This document shows, in pieces, positions 50,168 to 58,706 of a stretch of 64,000 bases of DNA. The notes beneath the pieces were generated by a model, which was not told where the DNA came from, did no database searches, and saw only the letters and a list, made by a program, of their open reading frames with translations. The first letter of the stretch is position 1; every line of letters begins with the position of its first letter. Origin of the DNA: Blastococcus sp. TF02A-35 (GTDB taxonomy: Bacteria > Actinomycetota > Actinomycetes > Mycobacteriales > Geodermatophilaceae); contig NZ_SPQP01000002.1 in assembly GCF_004571075.1 (NCBI RefSeq), forward strand, positions 62,001-126,000, given 5' to 3'. Position numbers and translations under genes: made by a program.

Positions 50168-50774
50168 AGCGGTGCCAGAGGTCGGTGATCGTGAGGCCGC
50201 GCTTGCCCAGCTGGGTGCGGAGCACCGTCAGCGAGAGGCCGACGACCGCGGCCGGGTCGCCCTCCACGCGGCGGACGAACGGTGCGCCCAGCCCGTCGAG
50301 GGTGAACGCGCCCGCCACGGCCAGCGGCTCGCCGGTGGCCAGGTAGGCCTCGACCTCCGCCGGCGTGGGCTCGGCGAAGTAGACGACGGTGGAGGCCACC
50401 GCGATGTCGCGGCCGACCACCACGCCGTCCTGCACGTCGAACAGCGCCTGGCCGGTGTGCAGCACGCCGGACCGGCCGGCCATGCGCCGCCACCGGTCAC
50501 GGGCCTCGGCGGCGTCGGCCGGCTTGCCCTGCGGCCTGCCGCCGAACTCCAGCAGCGAGTCGGCGCCGATGACCAGGGCGTCGGTCTCCCGCTTGGCGAC
50601 CTCGGCAGCCTTGGCCGAGGCCAGCAGCGCGACCTGCTCGGCGACCCGGGGCGCGGAGTAGGCCGACTCGTCGACCCCGCTCACGACGACCTCGGGGGCG
50701 AGCCCGGCCTGGCGCAGCAGCGAGAGGCGGGCGGGGGAGGCCGAGGCCAGCACGAGCCTGCGGTCCACGGTCAC
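50166..50774 (-). CDS. maf: Maf family nucleotide pyrophosphatase
   Basis: 202-residue house-cleaning nucleotide diphosphatase. LVLASASPARLSLLRQAG at the N-terminus and GADSLLEFGGRPQGKP are Maf signatures; DPAAVVGLSL is near the end. Acts on non-canonical or modified NTPs and can block septation when overproduced. GTG 50774 has GGGAGG about nine bases upstream and overlaps the stop of the carboxylase epsilon gene, a conserved actinobacterial arrangement. Confidence 0.93.
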   Translation of the reverse strand: MTVDRRLVLASASPARLSLLRQAGLAPEVVVSGVDESAYSAPRVAEQVALLASAKAAEVAKRETDALVIGADSLLEFGGRPQGKPADAAEARDRWRRMAGRSGVLHTGQALFDVQDGVVVGRDIAVASTVVYFAEPTPAEVEAYLATGEPLAVAGAFTLDGLGAPFVRRVEGDPAAVVGLSLTVLRTQLGKRGLTITDLWHR

Positions 50775-50995
50775 TGGGCGAACCTCCCGGCGGCGCGCCA
50801 GCCACCGGGGCCGGCCTGGGCCGGCCGGCGGTGCGCGTCGGCGTAGGACGCCCACGCGCCGACCGGGGTGGGCCGGCGGCGGGACCGGCGCTGCGACAGC
50901 GCCGCCACCACCACGGTGAGCGCGGCCAGCTCCTCGGCGCTGGGCTCGCCCTTGACCACCCGGAGGAGCGGCCGCACCGGCTCCTGCTCGCTCAC
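50771..50995 (-). CDS. accE: Acyl-CoA carboxylase epsilon subunit
   Basis: 74-residue small subunit that bridges alpha and beta chains of actinobacterial acyl-CoA carboxylases. [24 protein letters not shown] is the typical N-terminal helix, followed by a basic linker and [11 protein letters not shown]. The GTG start overlaps the beta-subunit stop by four bases and its stop overlaps the maf start, so all three are coupled. Confidence 0.9.
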   Translation of the reverse strand: MSEQEPVRPLLRVVKGEPSAEELAALTVVVAALSQRRSRRRPTPVGAWASYADAHRRPAQAGPGGWRAAGRFAQ

Positions 50996-52620
50996 AGCGG
51001 GATGTTCCCGTGCTTCTTCGGCGGGAGCGTCTGCCGCTTGTTGGCCAGGACGCGCAGCGCCTTGGTGACCTGCACGCGGGTGTGCGACGGCGGGATGACG
51101 GCGTCGACGTAGCCGCGGTCGGCCGCGATGTAGGGGTTGGCCAGCGTGTCCTCGTACTCCGCGATCAGCTCCGCGCGACGGGACTCGGGGTCCTCGGCCG
51201 CGGCCAGCTCCTTGCGGTAGAGGATCCCGACCGCGCCCTGGGCGCCGACGACGGCGATCTGCGCGGTCGGCCACGCCAGGTTCACGTCGGCGCCGAGGTG
51301 CTTGGAGCCCATGACGTCGTAGGCGCCGCCGTAGGCCTTGCGGGTGATCACGGTGACCTTGGGGACGGTGGCCTCGGCGTAGGCGTAGATCAGCTTCGCG
51401 CCGCGGCGGATGATCCCCTCCCACTCCTGCGAGGTGCCCGGCAGGAAGCCCGGGACGTCGACGAAGGTGAGCACCGGGATGTTGAAGGCGTCGCAGGTGC
51501 GCACGAAGCGCGCGGCCTTCTCGCTGGCGTCGATGTCGAGCGTGCCGGCGAACTGGGTGGGCTGGTTGGCCACGACGCCGACCGGCCGGCCCTCGACCCG
51601 GCCGAAGCCGATCAGCAGGTTCGGCGCGAACAGCGGCTGCACCTCGAGGAACTCGCCGTCGTCGAGCACGTGCTCGATGACCTGGTGCATGTCGTAGGGC
51701 GTGTTCGCCGAGTCCGGGATGAACGTGTCGAGCTCGAGGTCCTCCTCGGTCAGCGCGTCCGGCAGGACGGTGTCGACCGGGGCCACCTCGACCGCGGGCA
51801 GCGGGTCGAGGTTGTTGCTCGGGAGGTAGGACAGCAGCGCCTTGACGTAGTCCAGCGCGTCGTTCTCGTCCTCGGCCAGGTAGTGGGCGACGCCGGACTT
51901 GGTGTTGTGCGTGCGCGCGCCGCCGAGCTCCTCGAGAGAGACGTCCTCGCCGGTCACGGTCTTCACGACGTCGGGGCCGGTGATGAACATCTGGCTGGTC
52001 TTGTCGACCATGACGATGAAGTCGGTCAGGGCGGGGGAGTAGACGTGCCCACCGGCGGCCGGCCCCATGACCAGCGAGATCTGCGGGATGACGCCGGAGG
52101 CGTGCACGTTGCGCTGGAAGATCTCGCCGTAGAGGCCGAGGGAGACCACGCCCTCCTGGATGCGGGCGCCACCGCCCTCGTTGATGCCGATGACCGGGCA
52201 CCCGTTCTTGATGGCGAAGTCCTGGACCTTGACGATCTTCTCGCCGTAGACCTCGCCGAGGCTGCCGCCGAAGACGGTGACGTCCTGGCTGAAGATCGCG
52301 ACCGGGCGGCCGTCGACGGTGCCGTACCCGGTCACCACGCCGTCGCCGAAGGGGCGCTTCTCGCCCATCCCGAAGTTGGTGGACCGGTGCCGGGCGAACT
52401 CGTCGAACTCGGTGAATGAGCCCGGGTCCAGCAGCGCCTCGATGCGCTCGCGGGCGGTCATCTTCCCCGCGGCGTGCTGCTTCTCCACGGCGCGCTCGGA
52501 GCCTGCGTGCTGCGCCTCCTGCACCCGGCGCTCGAAGTCGGCAAGCTTGCCGGCGGTGGTGTGGATGTCCACGTCGTCGGGGACGGTCTCCCCGGCGCTC
52601 TCCAGTTCGGCGGCACTCAC
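50992..52620 (-). CDS. accD: Acyl-CoA (propionyl-CoA) carboxylase beta subunit
   Basis: 542-residue carboxyltransferase. The N-terminal half has the CoA-binding region ([36 protein letters not shown]) and the C-terminal half the biotin site ([35 protein letters not shown]). It resembles the AccD5/PccB group and probably carboxylates propionyl-CoA, feeding the mutase encoded at 33-38 kb. GTG 52620 has GAGGAGAACGAGG just upstream. A TACGCT -10-like box lies on the same strand at 52718-52713. Confidence 0.93.
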   Translation of the reverse strand: MSAAELESAGETVPDDVDIHTTAGKLADFERRVQEAQHAGSERAVEKQHAAGKMTARERIEALLDPGSFTEFDEFARHRSTNFGMGEKRPFGDGVVTGYGTVDGRPVAIFSQDVTVFGGSLGEVYGEKIVKVQDFAIKNGCPVIGINEGGGARIQEGVVSLGLYGEIFQRNVHASGVIPQISLVMGPAAGGHVYSPALTDFIVMVDKTSQMFITGPDVVKTVTGEDVSLEELGGARTHNTKSGVAHYLAEDENDALDYVKALLSYLPSNNLDPLPAVEVAPVDTVLPDALTEEDLELDTFIPDSANTPYDMHQVIEHVLDDGEFLEVQPLFAPNLLIGFGRVEGRPVGVVANQPTQFAGTLDIDASEKAARFVRTCDAFNIPVLTFVDVPGFLPGTSQEWEGIIRRGAKLIYAYAEATVPKVTVITRKAYGGAYDVMGSKHLGADVNLAWPTAQIAVVGAQGAVGILYRKELAAAEDPESRRAELIAEYEDTLANPYIAADRGYVDAVIPPSHTRVQVTKALRVLANKRQTLPPKKHGNIPL

Positions 52621-52712
52621 GCGTCCTCGTTCTCCTCGCTGGCGCTCGTCGGCCGCCGGGGCGGCGCTGCTGTGCTCGGGCGTGACCTCGCAGAACGGGC
52701 CACGGGTTCCGT

Positions 52713-52718
52713 AGCGTA
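52713..52718 (-). promoter_or_regulatory. Candidate -10 box of the carboxylase beta-epsilon-maf operon
   Basis: TACGCT on the minus strand, about 93 bases before GTG 52620. The rest of the 284-base divergent gap (52621-52904) shows only GC-rich sequence and the GAGAGAGG/TGAGG purines before the dprP start. Confidence 0.35.
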
Positions 52719-52904
52719 GGGGAGCGCCCGGGGACCTTCCTGCCGGCGTCCCACCGTCCGCCCTGCTGGGGTGACGACGGCCACCCGGACGGGGGGAGGG
52801 CGGCTGTCGCATCGACCGGCGGACGTGCACCATCCCTGGGCGGAGCGGGCCGTCGTCGTCCCGGTCCGCCGCAGCGGCACGACCCCCGCGAGAGAGGCCT
52901 GAGG

Positions 52905-53873
52905 ATGTCCGACCCAGCGACGCCGGTACCCCCGGCGCGGCTCGTGGACCCGGGCGTGCGGGTGGCCCCGTCCGGCCCGCCGCCGGCGGGTGGGCCGCGG
53001 GGCTCGCTGCCCCGGGGCCTGGTGCGCGCCGTGCGTCCCCGCCAGTGGGTCAAGAACGTGCTGGTGCTCGCCGCGCCCCTGGCGGCCGGCCGCATCCTCG
53101 ACCCGGACGTGCTGGGGCCGGCCCTGGTCGCCCTGGTGCTGTTCTGCCTGGCCTCGGGGGCGGTCTACCTGGTCAACGACTGCGTGGACGTGGAGGAGGA
53201 CCGCCGCCACCCCCGCAAGCGGCTGCGCCCCATCGCCTCCGGGCTGGTGCCGCGACCGCTGGCGCTGGCCCTCGCGGTGGTGCTGGCCGGTGCCGCCCTC
53301 GCCGGGGCCGCCGTCCTCACGCGGACCGGCCTGGTGTGGGTGCTGGCGGTCTACCTCGTGGTGCAGCTGGCCTACTGCCTCTGGCTGAAGAACCAGCCGG
53401 TGCTCGACCTCGCGGTGGTCGCCTCCGGGTTCCTCCTGCGCGGGGTCGCCGGCGGCGTGGCGGCCGGGCTGCCGCTGTCGCAGTGGTTCCTGCTGGTCGC
53501 CTCGTTCGGCTCGCTGTTCATGGTCGCCGGCAAGCGCTACTCCGAGCTGGTGGTGGTCGGCGACGGCGCCCAGACCCGCCGGACGCTGCAGGAGTACTCG
53601 GCGAGCTACCTGCGCTTCGTCTGGAGCCTCTCGGCCGGCGTGGCCTGCACCGCCTACAGCCTGTGGGCCTTCGAGATGGGGGAGACGCGGTCCGGGGTGC
53701 CCTGGCCGGCGCTGTCGATCGCGCCGTTCGTGCTTGGGATCCTGCGGTACGCCGTCGACGTCGACAAGGGCACCGCCGGCGCCCCCGAGGAGATCGTGAT
53801 GCGCGACCGCGTGCTGCTGGTGCTCGCCCTGGTGTGGGCCGTCACCGTGGGGGCGGGCGTCTTCGGTGGCTGA
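52905..53873 (+). CDS. Decaprenyl-phosphate phosphoribosyltransferase (UbiA family)
   Basis: 322-residue membrane prenyltransferase-fold enzyme like M. tuberculosis UbiA/Rv3806c. It joins PRPP to decaprenyl phosphate, the first committed step to decaprenyl-phosphoryl-arabinose. [16 protein letters not shown], the Mg motif [15 protein letters not shown] and GKRYSEL are the family landmarks; seven to nine helices. GAGG-rich purines precede ATG 52905. It overlaps the DprE1 gene by eight bases, so precursor synthesis and epimerisation are co-expressed. Confidence 0.92.
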   Translation: MSDPATPVPPARLVDPGVRVAPSGPPPAGGPRGSLPRGLVRAVRPRQWVKNVLVLAAPLAAGRILDPDVLGPALVALVLFCLASGAVYLVNDCVDVEEDRRHPRKRLRPIASGLVPRPLALALAVVLAGAALAGAAVLTRTGLVWVLAVYLVVQLAYCLWLKNQPVLDLAVVASGFLLRGVAGGVAAGLPLSQWFLLVASFGSLFMVAGKRYSELVVVGDGAQTRRTLQEYSASYLRFVWSLSAGVACTAYSLWAFEMGETRSGVPWPALSIAPFVLGILRYAVDVDKGTAGAPEEIVMRDRVLLVLALVWAVTVGAGVFGG

Positions 53874-55230
53874 CCCGCGCACGGCCGAGGAGGTGCTCCT
53901 GACCGGCTGGGGCCGCACCGCGCCCACGCCGGCGAGGCTGGTCGCCGTTCACGGCCCGGAGGACGCCGCCGCCGTCCTCGCGGCGCGGACGCCCCGGGGC
54001 GTGGTGGCCCGCGGGCTGGCCCGGAGCTACAACGACGCCGCGCAGAACGCCGGCGGGCACGTCCTGGACATGACCGCCGCCGACCGGGTGCTCGACGTCG
54101 ACCTGGCCGCCGGTGAGGTCGAGGTCGAGGCCGGCATCTCCCTCGACCGGCTCATGAACCTCTTCGTGCCGATGGGCCTGTTCGTCCCGGTCACCCCGGG
54201 CACGCGGTACGTGACCGTCGGCGGCGCGGTCGCCGCCGACATCCACGGCAAGAACCACCACGTGGCCGGCACGTTCTCCGAGCACGTCGCGTGGCTGGAC
54301 CTGCTCACCGCCGACGGCGAGGTCCGCCGCGTGGGGCCCGACCGCGACCCGGAGCTGTTCTGGGCGACGGCGGGCGGGATGGGGCTGACCGGCGTGATCC
54401 TGCGGGCCCGCATCCGCATGAAGCCGGTCGAGTCCTCGCGCATCGTCGTCGACACCGACCGCACGCCCGACCTCGACTCGCTCATGTCGCTCATGGCGGG
54501 GACCGACCACCTCTACGACTACTCGGTGGCCTGGATCGACTGCGTGGCCCGCGGTGCGCGCATGGGGCGCTCGGTGCTCACGCGGGGCCGCTTCGCCCGG
54601 CGTGACGAGCTGGCGCCGGAGCAGCAGGCCGACCCGCTGCGGTACTCGGGCCGGGTCCGGCTCTCCGCGCCGGGCGTCTTCCCGCCCGGCCTGCTGAACC
54701 CGGCGACCGTCGCGGCGTTCAACGAGGTCTGGTACCGGAAGTCGCCGCGCCGGAAGCGGGACCAGCTGCAGACGATCGGTGCCTTCTTCCACCCGCTGGA
54801 CGGCGTCGGCAGCTGGAACCGCGTCTACGGCCCCCGCGGCTTCGTGCAGTACCAGTTCGTCGTCCCCGACGGCCGCGAGGAGGCGATGCGCCGGGCGCTG
54901 GAGCGGATCAGCAGGTCCGGGCACGCCTCCTTCCTCGCCGTCCTCAAGCGGTTCGGCGAGGGCAACCCGGGGATGCTGTCCTTCCCCCTGCCCGGCTGGA
55001 CGCTGGCACTGGACATCCCGGTGGTCAGCGGCCTGGCCGCCCTGCTCGACGAGCTCGACGAGCTGGTCGTCGGTGCGGGCGGGCGGGTCTACCTCGCCAA
55101 GGACCCGCGGGTGCGGCCCGAGGTGCTCGAGCAGATGTACCCCCGACTCGGGGCGTTCCGGGACGTGCGCCGGCGCGTGGACCCCGAGGGCGTCTTCACC
55201 TCAGACCTGGCCAGGAGGCTCTCCCTGTGA
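53866..55230 (+). CDS. dprE1: Decaprenylphosphoryl-beta-D-ribose 2'-oxidase
   Basis: 454-residue FAD enzyme oxidising decaprenyl-phosphoryl-ribose at C2', the first half of epimerisation to arabinose. The FAD region GLARSYNDAAQN, TVGGAVAADIHGKNHH with the flavin-contact His, and the C-terminal YLAKDPR with the catalytic Lys are conserved. The position of the benzothiazinone-target Cys of mycobacteria (GWNICVDFP) is Ala381 here (GWTLALDIP). GTG 53866 lies inside the dprP 3' end; the dprE2 start overlaps its stop. Confidence 0.93.
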   Translation: MADPRTAEEVLLTGWGRTAPTPARLVAVHGPEDAAAVLAARTPRGVVARGLARSYNDAAQNAGGHVLDMTAADRVLDVDLAAGEVEVEAGISLDRLMNLFVPMGLFVPVTPGTRYVTVGGAVAADIHGKNHHVAGTFSEHVAWLDLLTADGEVRRVGPDRDPELFWATAGGMGLTGVILRARIRMKPVESSRIVVDTDRTPDLDSLMSLMAGTDHLYDYSVAWIDCVARGARMGRSVLTRGRFARRDELAPEQQADPLRYSGRVRLSAPGVFPPGLLNPATVAAFNEVWYRKSPRRKRDQLQTIGAFFHPLDGVGSWNRVYGPRGFVQYQFVVPDGREEAMRRALERISRSGHASFLAVLKRFGEGNPGMLSFPLPGWTLALDIPVVSGLAALLDELDELVVGAGGRVYLAKDPRVRPEVLEQMYPRLGAFRDVRRRVDPEGVFTSDLARRLSL

Positions 55231-55982
55231 TCGACGCCCTCGGTTCCGTCGGCTCGCTGCTGCTCGTCGGCGGCACCTCGGACATCGCCGTCGCCACGGC
55301 GCACCGGTACCTGCGGGAGCGGCCGCTGCGCGTCGTCGTCGCCGCGCGCGACACCCCACGGCGCTCGGCCGTCGCCGAGGAGCTGCGGGCGGCCGGCGGC
55401 CGGGTGGAGGTCGTCGACTTCGACGCCGACGACCCGGGGTCGCCGGCCCGGGCGGTCGCCGAGGCCGCGGCCGGCGGTGACATCGACGTCGCGGTGGTCG
55501 CCTTCGGGCAGCTGGGGGACGCCGAGCAGTTGCGCACCGACGCGGCGGCCGCGGCCCACCTGGCGCAGGTCAACTACGTCGCCGCCGTCGCGGTCGGCAC
55601 CGAGCTGGCCGGCCGGATGCGCACCCAGGGCCACGGCGAGATCGTGGCGCTGTCCTCCGTCGCCGGGGAGCGCGTCCGCAAGGCCAACTACGTCTACGGG
55701 TCGACCAAGGCCGGGATGGACGCCTTCTACTCCGGCCTCGGGGACTCGCTGGCCGGCAGCGGGGTCTCGGTGCTCGTCGTCCGGCCGGGCTTCGTCCGGT
55801 CGAAGATGACCGAGGGCATGCCGGACGCCCCGCTGGCCACCACGCCGGAGGCGGTGGCCGAGGCGATCGTCGCCGGCGTCCGCGGCGGCCGGCACACGAT
55901 CTGGGTGCCGGGGGCCATGCGCTGGGTGATGAGCGGGCTGCGGCACACGCCCCGGGCGATCTTCCGGCGCCTGCCCTTCTGA
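55227..55982 (+). CDS. dprE2: Decaprenylphosphoryl-2-keto-ribose reductase
   Basis: 251-residue short-chain dehydrogenase that reduces the 2'-keto intermediate to decaprenyl-phosphoryl-arabinose, the arabinose donor for cell-wall arabinan. GGTSDIA is the nucleotide-binding turn, ALSSVAGERVRKANYVYGSTKAG holds the Ser-Tyr-Lys triad, and VRPGFVRSKMTEG follows. The GTG overlaps the dprE1 stop by four bases. No arabinosyltransferase is nearby. Confidence 0.92.
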   Translation: MIDALGSVGSLLLVGGTSDIAVATAHRYLRERPLRVVVAARDTPRRSAVAEELRAAGGRVEVVDFDADDPGSPARAVAEAAAGGDIDVAVVAFGQLGDAEQLRTDAAAAAHLAQVNYVAAVAVGTELAGRMRTQGHGEIVALSSVAGERVRKANYVYGSTKAGMDAFYSGLGDSLAGSGVSVLVVRPGFVRSKMTEGMPDAPLATTPEAVAEAIVAGVRGGRHTIWVPGAMRWVMSGLRHTPRAIFRRLPF

Positions 55983-55991
55983 GCCGCTGGC

Positions 55992-55997
55992 TACCGT
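55992..55997 (+). promoter_or_regulatory. -10 box of birA (leaderless)
   Basis: TACCGT ends seven bases before GTG 56005; no Shine-Dalgarno. Confidence 0.5.
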
Positions 55998-56004
55998 TCC
56001 TCCC

Positions 56005-56829
56005 GTGAGCGACCCCACCTCGCGCTGGTCGGACCTCGAGCGCCCCGCCCTCGACGCCGCCGCGCTGCAGTCCGCCCTGACCCGCGACAGCGCCCTGTGG
56101 CGCTCCGTCGAGGTGGTGGAGGAGATCGGCTCGACCAACGCCGCGCTCGCCGCCGCCGCGGCCGACGGCGCTCCCGAGGGCACCGTCCTGGTCGCCGAGC
56201 ACCAGGTCACCGGGCGGGGCCGGCTCGACCGGGTGTGGACCTCGCCGCCCCGGGCCGGGGTGACCGTCTCGTTCCTGCTGCGTCCCGACGTGCCGGCCGC
56301 CCGGCGGGGCTGGCTGCCGCTGCTCACCGGCGTGGCGCTGGCCGAGTCGGTCCGCGACGTCACCGGCGTCCTGTCGACCGTGAAGTGGCCCAACGACCTG
56401 CTCGCCCGCGACGGCCGCAAGCTGGCCGGGATCCTCGCCGAGGCCGTGCCGGGGGGCGTGGTCGTCGGCGTCGGCCTCAACGTGTCGACCTCGGCCGCGG
56501 AGCTGCCGGAGACCGGGACGTCGCTGTCGGTGGTCACCGGTTCGACCGTCGACCGCGGGCCGGTGCTCCTCGGTCTCCTGCGGGCGGTCGAGCGGCGCTA
56601 CCGCGGCTGGGTGGAGGCCCTGGGCGACCCCGTCGTCTCCGGGCTGGCCCGTGACTACCTGGCGTGGTCCTCGACCGTGGGCAGCACGGTCGAGGTGACG
56701 ATGCCCGACGGGTCGGCGCTGACCGGCACGGCCCGGGCGGTCGACTGGGACGGGCGGCTGGTCCTGGACACCCCCGAGGGCACCGTGGAGCTGGCCAGCG
56801 GCGACGTCCGGCACGTCCGGAGGGCGTGA
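56005..56829 (+). CDS. birA: Biotin--[acetyl-CoA-carboxylase] ligase
   Basis: 274-residue monofunctional biotin protein ligase; it lacks the DNA-binding domain of E. coli BirA, so it modifies but does not regulate. GSTNAAL, GRGRLDRVW at 70-78 (the biotinyl-AMP loop) and KWPNDLL are present, with an SH3-like C-terminal domain. Its substrate is the carrier Lys550 of the carboxylase alpha subunit encoded nearby. Start GTG 56005 is supported by the TACCGT box. Confidence 0.95.
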   Translation: MSDPTSRWSDLERPALDAAALQSALTRDSALWRSVEVVEEIGSTNAALAAAAADGAPEGTVLVAEHQVTGRGRLDRVWTSPPRAGVTVSFLLRPDVPAARRGWLPLLTGVALAESVRDVTGVLSTVKWPNDLLARDGRKLAGILAEAVPGGVVVGVGLNVSTSAAELPETGTSLSVVTGSTVDRGPVLLGLLRAVERRYRGWVEALGDPVVSGLARDYLAWSSTVGSTVEVTMPDGSALTGTARAVDWDGRLVLDTPEGTVELASGDVRHVRRA

Positions 56830-56885
56830 GCGCGGCACGGAACGCGCCGGGGCCGCAGGTCGCCTGATCGCGGGCCGGTCGGCGT

Positions 56886-56891
56886 CATCCT
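56886..56891 (+). promoter_or_regulatory. Candidate -10 box of the PH-domain protein gene
   Basis: CATCCT ends six bases before GTG 56898; near match to TANNNT. Confidence 0.3.
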
Positions 56892-56897
56892 GGTGGG

Positions 56898-57479
56898 GTG
56901 CCGTACCCGGACAAGCTGCTCGCCGACGACGAAGAGGTCGTGCGGCACCTGCACCCCCACTGGCTGACCCTCTTCTGGCCGGTGGTCCGGCTGCTGCTCG
57001 TGATCGGGGGCGCCTCGTTCGGGGCGGCGCTCGTGCCGCCCGGCCCCGAGCAGGGGCTGGTCCGGCTCGCGATCGTGGTCCTGAGCGCGCTGGTCCTGCT
57101 GGTCCTCGTCCTCGTCCCGGTGCTGCGCTGGCGCACCACCCACTACGTGGTCACCACGCACCGGCTGCTGTTCCGCGAGGGCATCCTCGCCCGGCGGGGA
57201 CGCGACATCGGGCTCTCCCGGATCACCGACGTCTCCTTCACCCAGACGCTGTGGGAGCGGGTCATCCGGTCGGGCACGCTGACCATCGAGACCGCGGGCG
57301 ACAGCGGCGCGACCGAGCTCCGGCAGATCCCCGACAGCGAGGGCGTCCAGCAGCTGGTCGCCTTCATGATCGAGGAGGACGCCGACCGCCGGGCGGAGGA
57401 GGGCGCCGGGTACCTGCGCGGCGACGACGGCTACGGCCCGCCGCCCGGGGACGGCTGGCGGCCGACCGCCGTCCTGTGA
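56898..57479 (+). CDS. Membrane-anchored bacterial PH-domain (DUF304) protein
   Basis: 193 residues: a short cytoplasmic N-terminus (LLADDEEVVRHLHPHW), two transmembrane helices (about residues 28-75), then a bacterial PH domain with VTTHRLLFREGILARRGRDIGLSRITDVSFTQT and GTLTIETAGDSG. The Asp/Gly/Pro-rich tail is disordered. Function unknown. The neighbourhood birA - PH protein - purK/purE is conserved in actinobacteria, here interrupted by sbcD, sbcC and a methyltransferase. Confidence 0.82.
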   Translation: MPYPDKLLADDEEVVRHLHPHWLTLFWPVVRLLLVIGGASFGAALVPPGPEQGLVRLAIVVLSALVLLVLVLVPVLRWRTTHYVVTTHRLLFREGILARRGRDIGLSRITDVSFTQTLWERVIRSGTLTIETAGDSGATELRQIPDSEGVQQLVAFMIEEDADRRAEEGAGYLRGDDGYGPPPGDGWRPTAVL

Positions 57480-57493
57480 CGCCGGAACCGGAT

Positions 57494-57509
57494 GTGACGG
57501 GTCCGTCAC
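57494..57509 (+). promoter_or_regulatory. Hairpin in the sbcD upstream gap
   Basis: GTGACGG-GT-CCGTCAC, a perfect 7-bp inverted repeat shortly after the PH-domain gene; either a small terminator or an operator for sbcD. Confidence 0.4.
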
Positions 57510-57543
57510 GGCGCGCCTGAGCGGTTCTGTCGTACCCCCTCCT

Positions 57544-57549
57544 TACCTT
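57544..57549 (+). promoter_or_regulatory. -10 box of sbcD (leaderless)
   Basis: TACCTT ends eight bases before ATG 57558; no Shine-Dalgarno. Confidence 0.45.
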
Positions 57550-57557
57550 CTGCGCTC

Positions 57558-58706
57558 ATGCGGCTGCTGCACACCTCCGACTGGCACATCGGTCGGACGC
57601 TGCACGGCACCGACCTGCTCGCCGAGCAGGAGCAGGTGCTCGGCGGCCTGGCCGCGGTGGTCGCGCAGGAGCGGGTCGACGTCGTCGTCGTGGCCGGCGA
57701 CGTCTACGACCGGGCGGTGCCCTCGGCCGACGCCACGGCGGTGCTCGACCGGGTGGTCGGCAGGCTGCTGGCCACCGGGGCGCGGGTCGTGCTGACCCCC
57801 GGCAACCACGACTCCGCCCGGCGGCTCGGCACCTTCTCGGGGCTGCTGAGCGCAGCGGGCCTGCACGTGCGCGCGGCCACCCCGCGCCTCGACGAGCCGG
57901 TGCTGCTGGCCGACGAGCACGGCGACGTGGCGGTCTACGGCATCCCGTACCTGGAGCCGGAGGTGGCCAGGCACGAGCTCGGCATCCCCGGCGCCCGCGG
58001 GCACGAGGCGGTGCTGCGCGAGGCCATGGACCGGGTGCGCGCGGACCTCTTCCTCCGCCCGGGCGTCCGGTCGGTCGTGCTCGCGCACGCCTTCGTCGGC
58101 GGGGGCGTGGCCAGCGAGAGCGAGCGCGACATCTGCGTCGGCGGGGTCGACCTCGTGCCGGCCTCGGTGTTCGACGGCGTGGACTACGTGGCCCTCGGGC
58201 ACCTGCACCGGCCGCAGACGCTCAGCCCCCGGATGCGCTACAGCGGCTCGCCGCTGGCCTACTCCTTCGGCGAGGCGGGGCAGCAGAAGCAGGCCTGGCT
58301 GGTCGAGCTGGACGCGGCGGGGCTGGCGGAGGTCCGCCCGGTCGAGCTGCCCACCCCCCGGCCGCTGACCGTCCTCACCGGCCCCCTGGAGGAGCTGCTC
58401 GCCGACCCCGCCCACACCGAGGCCGAGCAGCACTTCGTCTCCGCCCGGCTCACCGACCCCGCCCGGCCGGCCGACCCCATGCGCCGGCTGCAGACCCGGT
58501 TCCCCCACTGCGTCCACCTGGACTGGACGGGCGCCGGCTCCGCGCAGGAGCAGGGCAGCTACCAGGAGCGGATGCGCGGGCGCAGCGCGCTGGACGTCGC
58601 GGGCGAGTTCGTCAGCCACGTGCGAGGGGTGCCGGCCACGCCGGCGGAGCGGGCGCTCCTGGCCCGCGCCCTAGGCGCGGCCGACCGCGAGGAGGCGGCC
58701 CGATGA
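57558..58706 (+). CDS. sbcD: Exonuclease SbcCD, subunit D (Mre11 homologue)
   Basis: 382-residue metallophosphoesterase nuclease. LLHTSDWHIGRTLHG, VVVAGDVYDR, TPGNHDS, LAHAFV and ALGHLHRPQ provide the two-metal site. With SbcC it cleaves hairpins and DNA ends in double-strand-break processing. The C-terminal SbcC-contact region extends past residue 280. It overlaps sbcC by ATGA. Confidence 0.96.
   Translation: MRLLHTSDWHIGRTLHGTDLLAEQEQVLGGLAAVVAQERVDVVVVAGDVYDRAVPSADATAVLDRVVGRLLATGARVVLTPGNHDSARRLGTFSGLLSAAGLHVRAATPRLDEPVLLADEHGDVAVYGIPYLEPEVARHELGIPGARGHEAVLREAMDRVRADLFLRPGVRSVVLAHAFVGGGVASESERDICVGGVDLVPASVFDGVDYVALGHLHRPQTLSPRMRYSGSPLAYSFGEAGQQKQAWLVELDAAGLAEVRPVELPTPRPLTVLTGPLEELLADPAHTEAEQHFVSARLTDPARPADPMRRLQTRFPHCVHLDWTGAGSAQEQGSYQERMRGRSALDVAGEFVSHVRGVPATPAERALLARALGAADREEAAR

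Noticed and set aside
52621-52904. Small gene in the accD-dprP divergent gap
   Set aside because: Possible frames there are only N-terminal extensions of accD or antisense frames; none has a start signal or a recognisable product.
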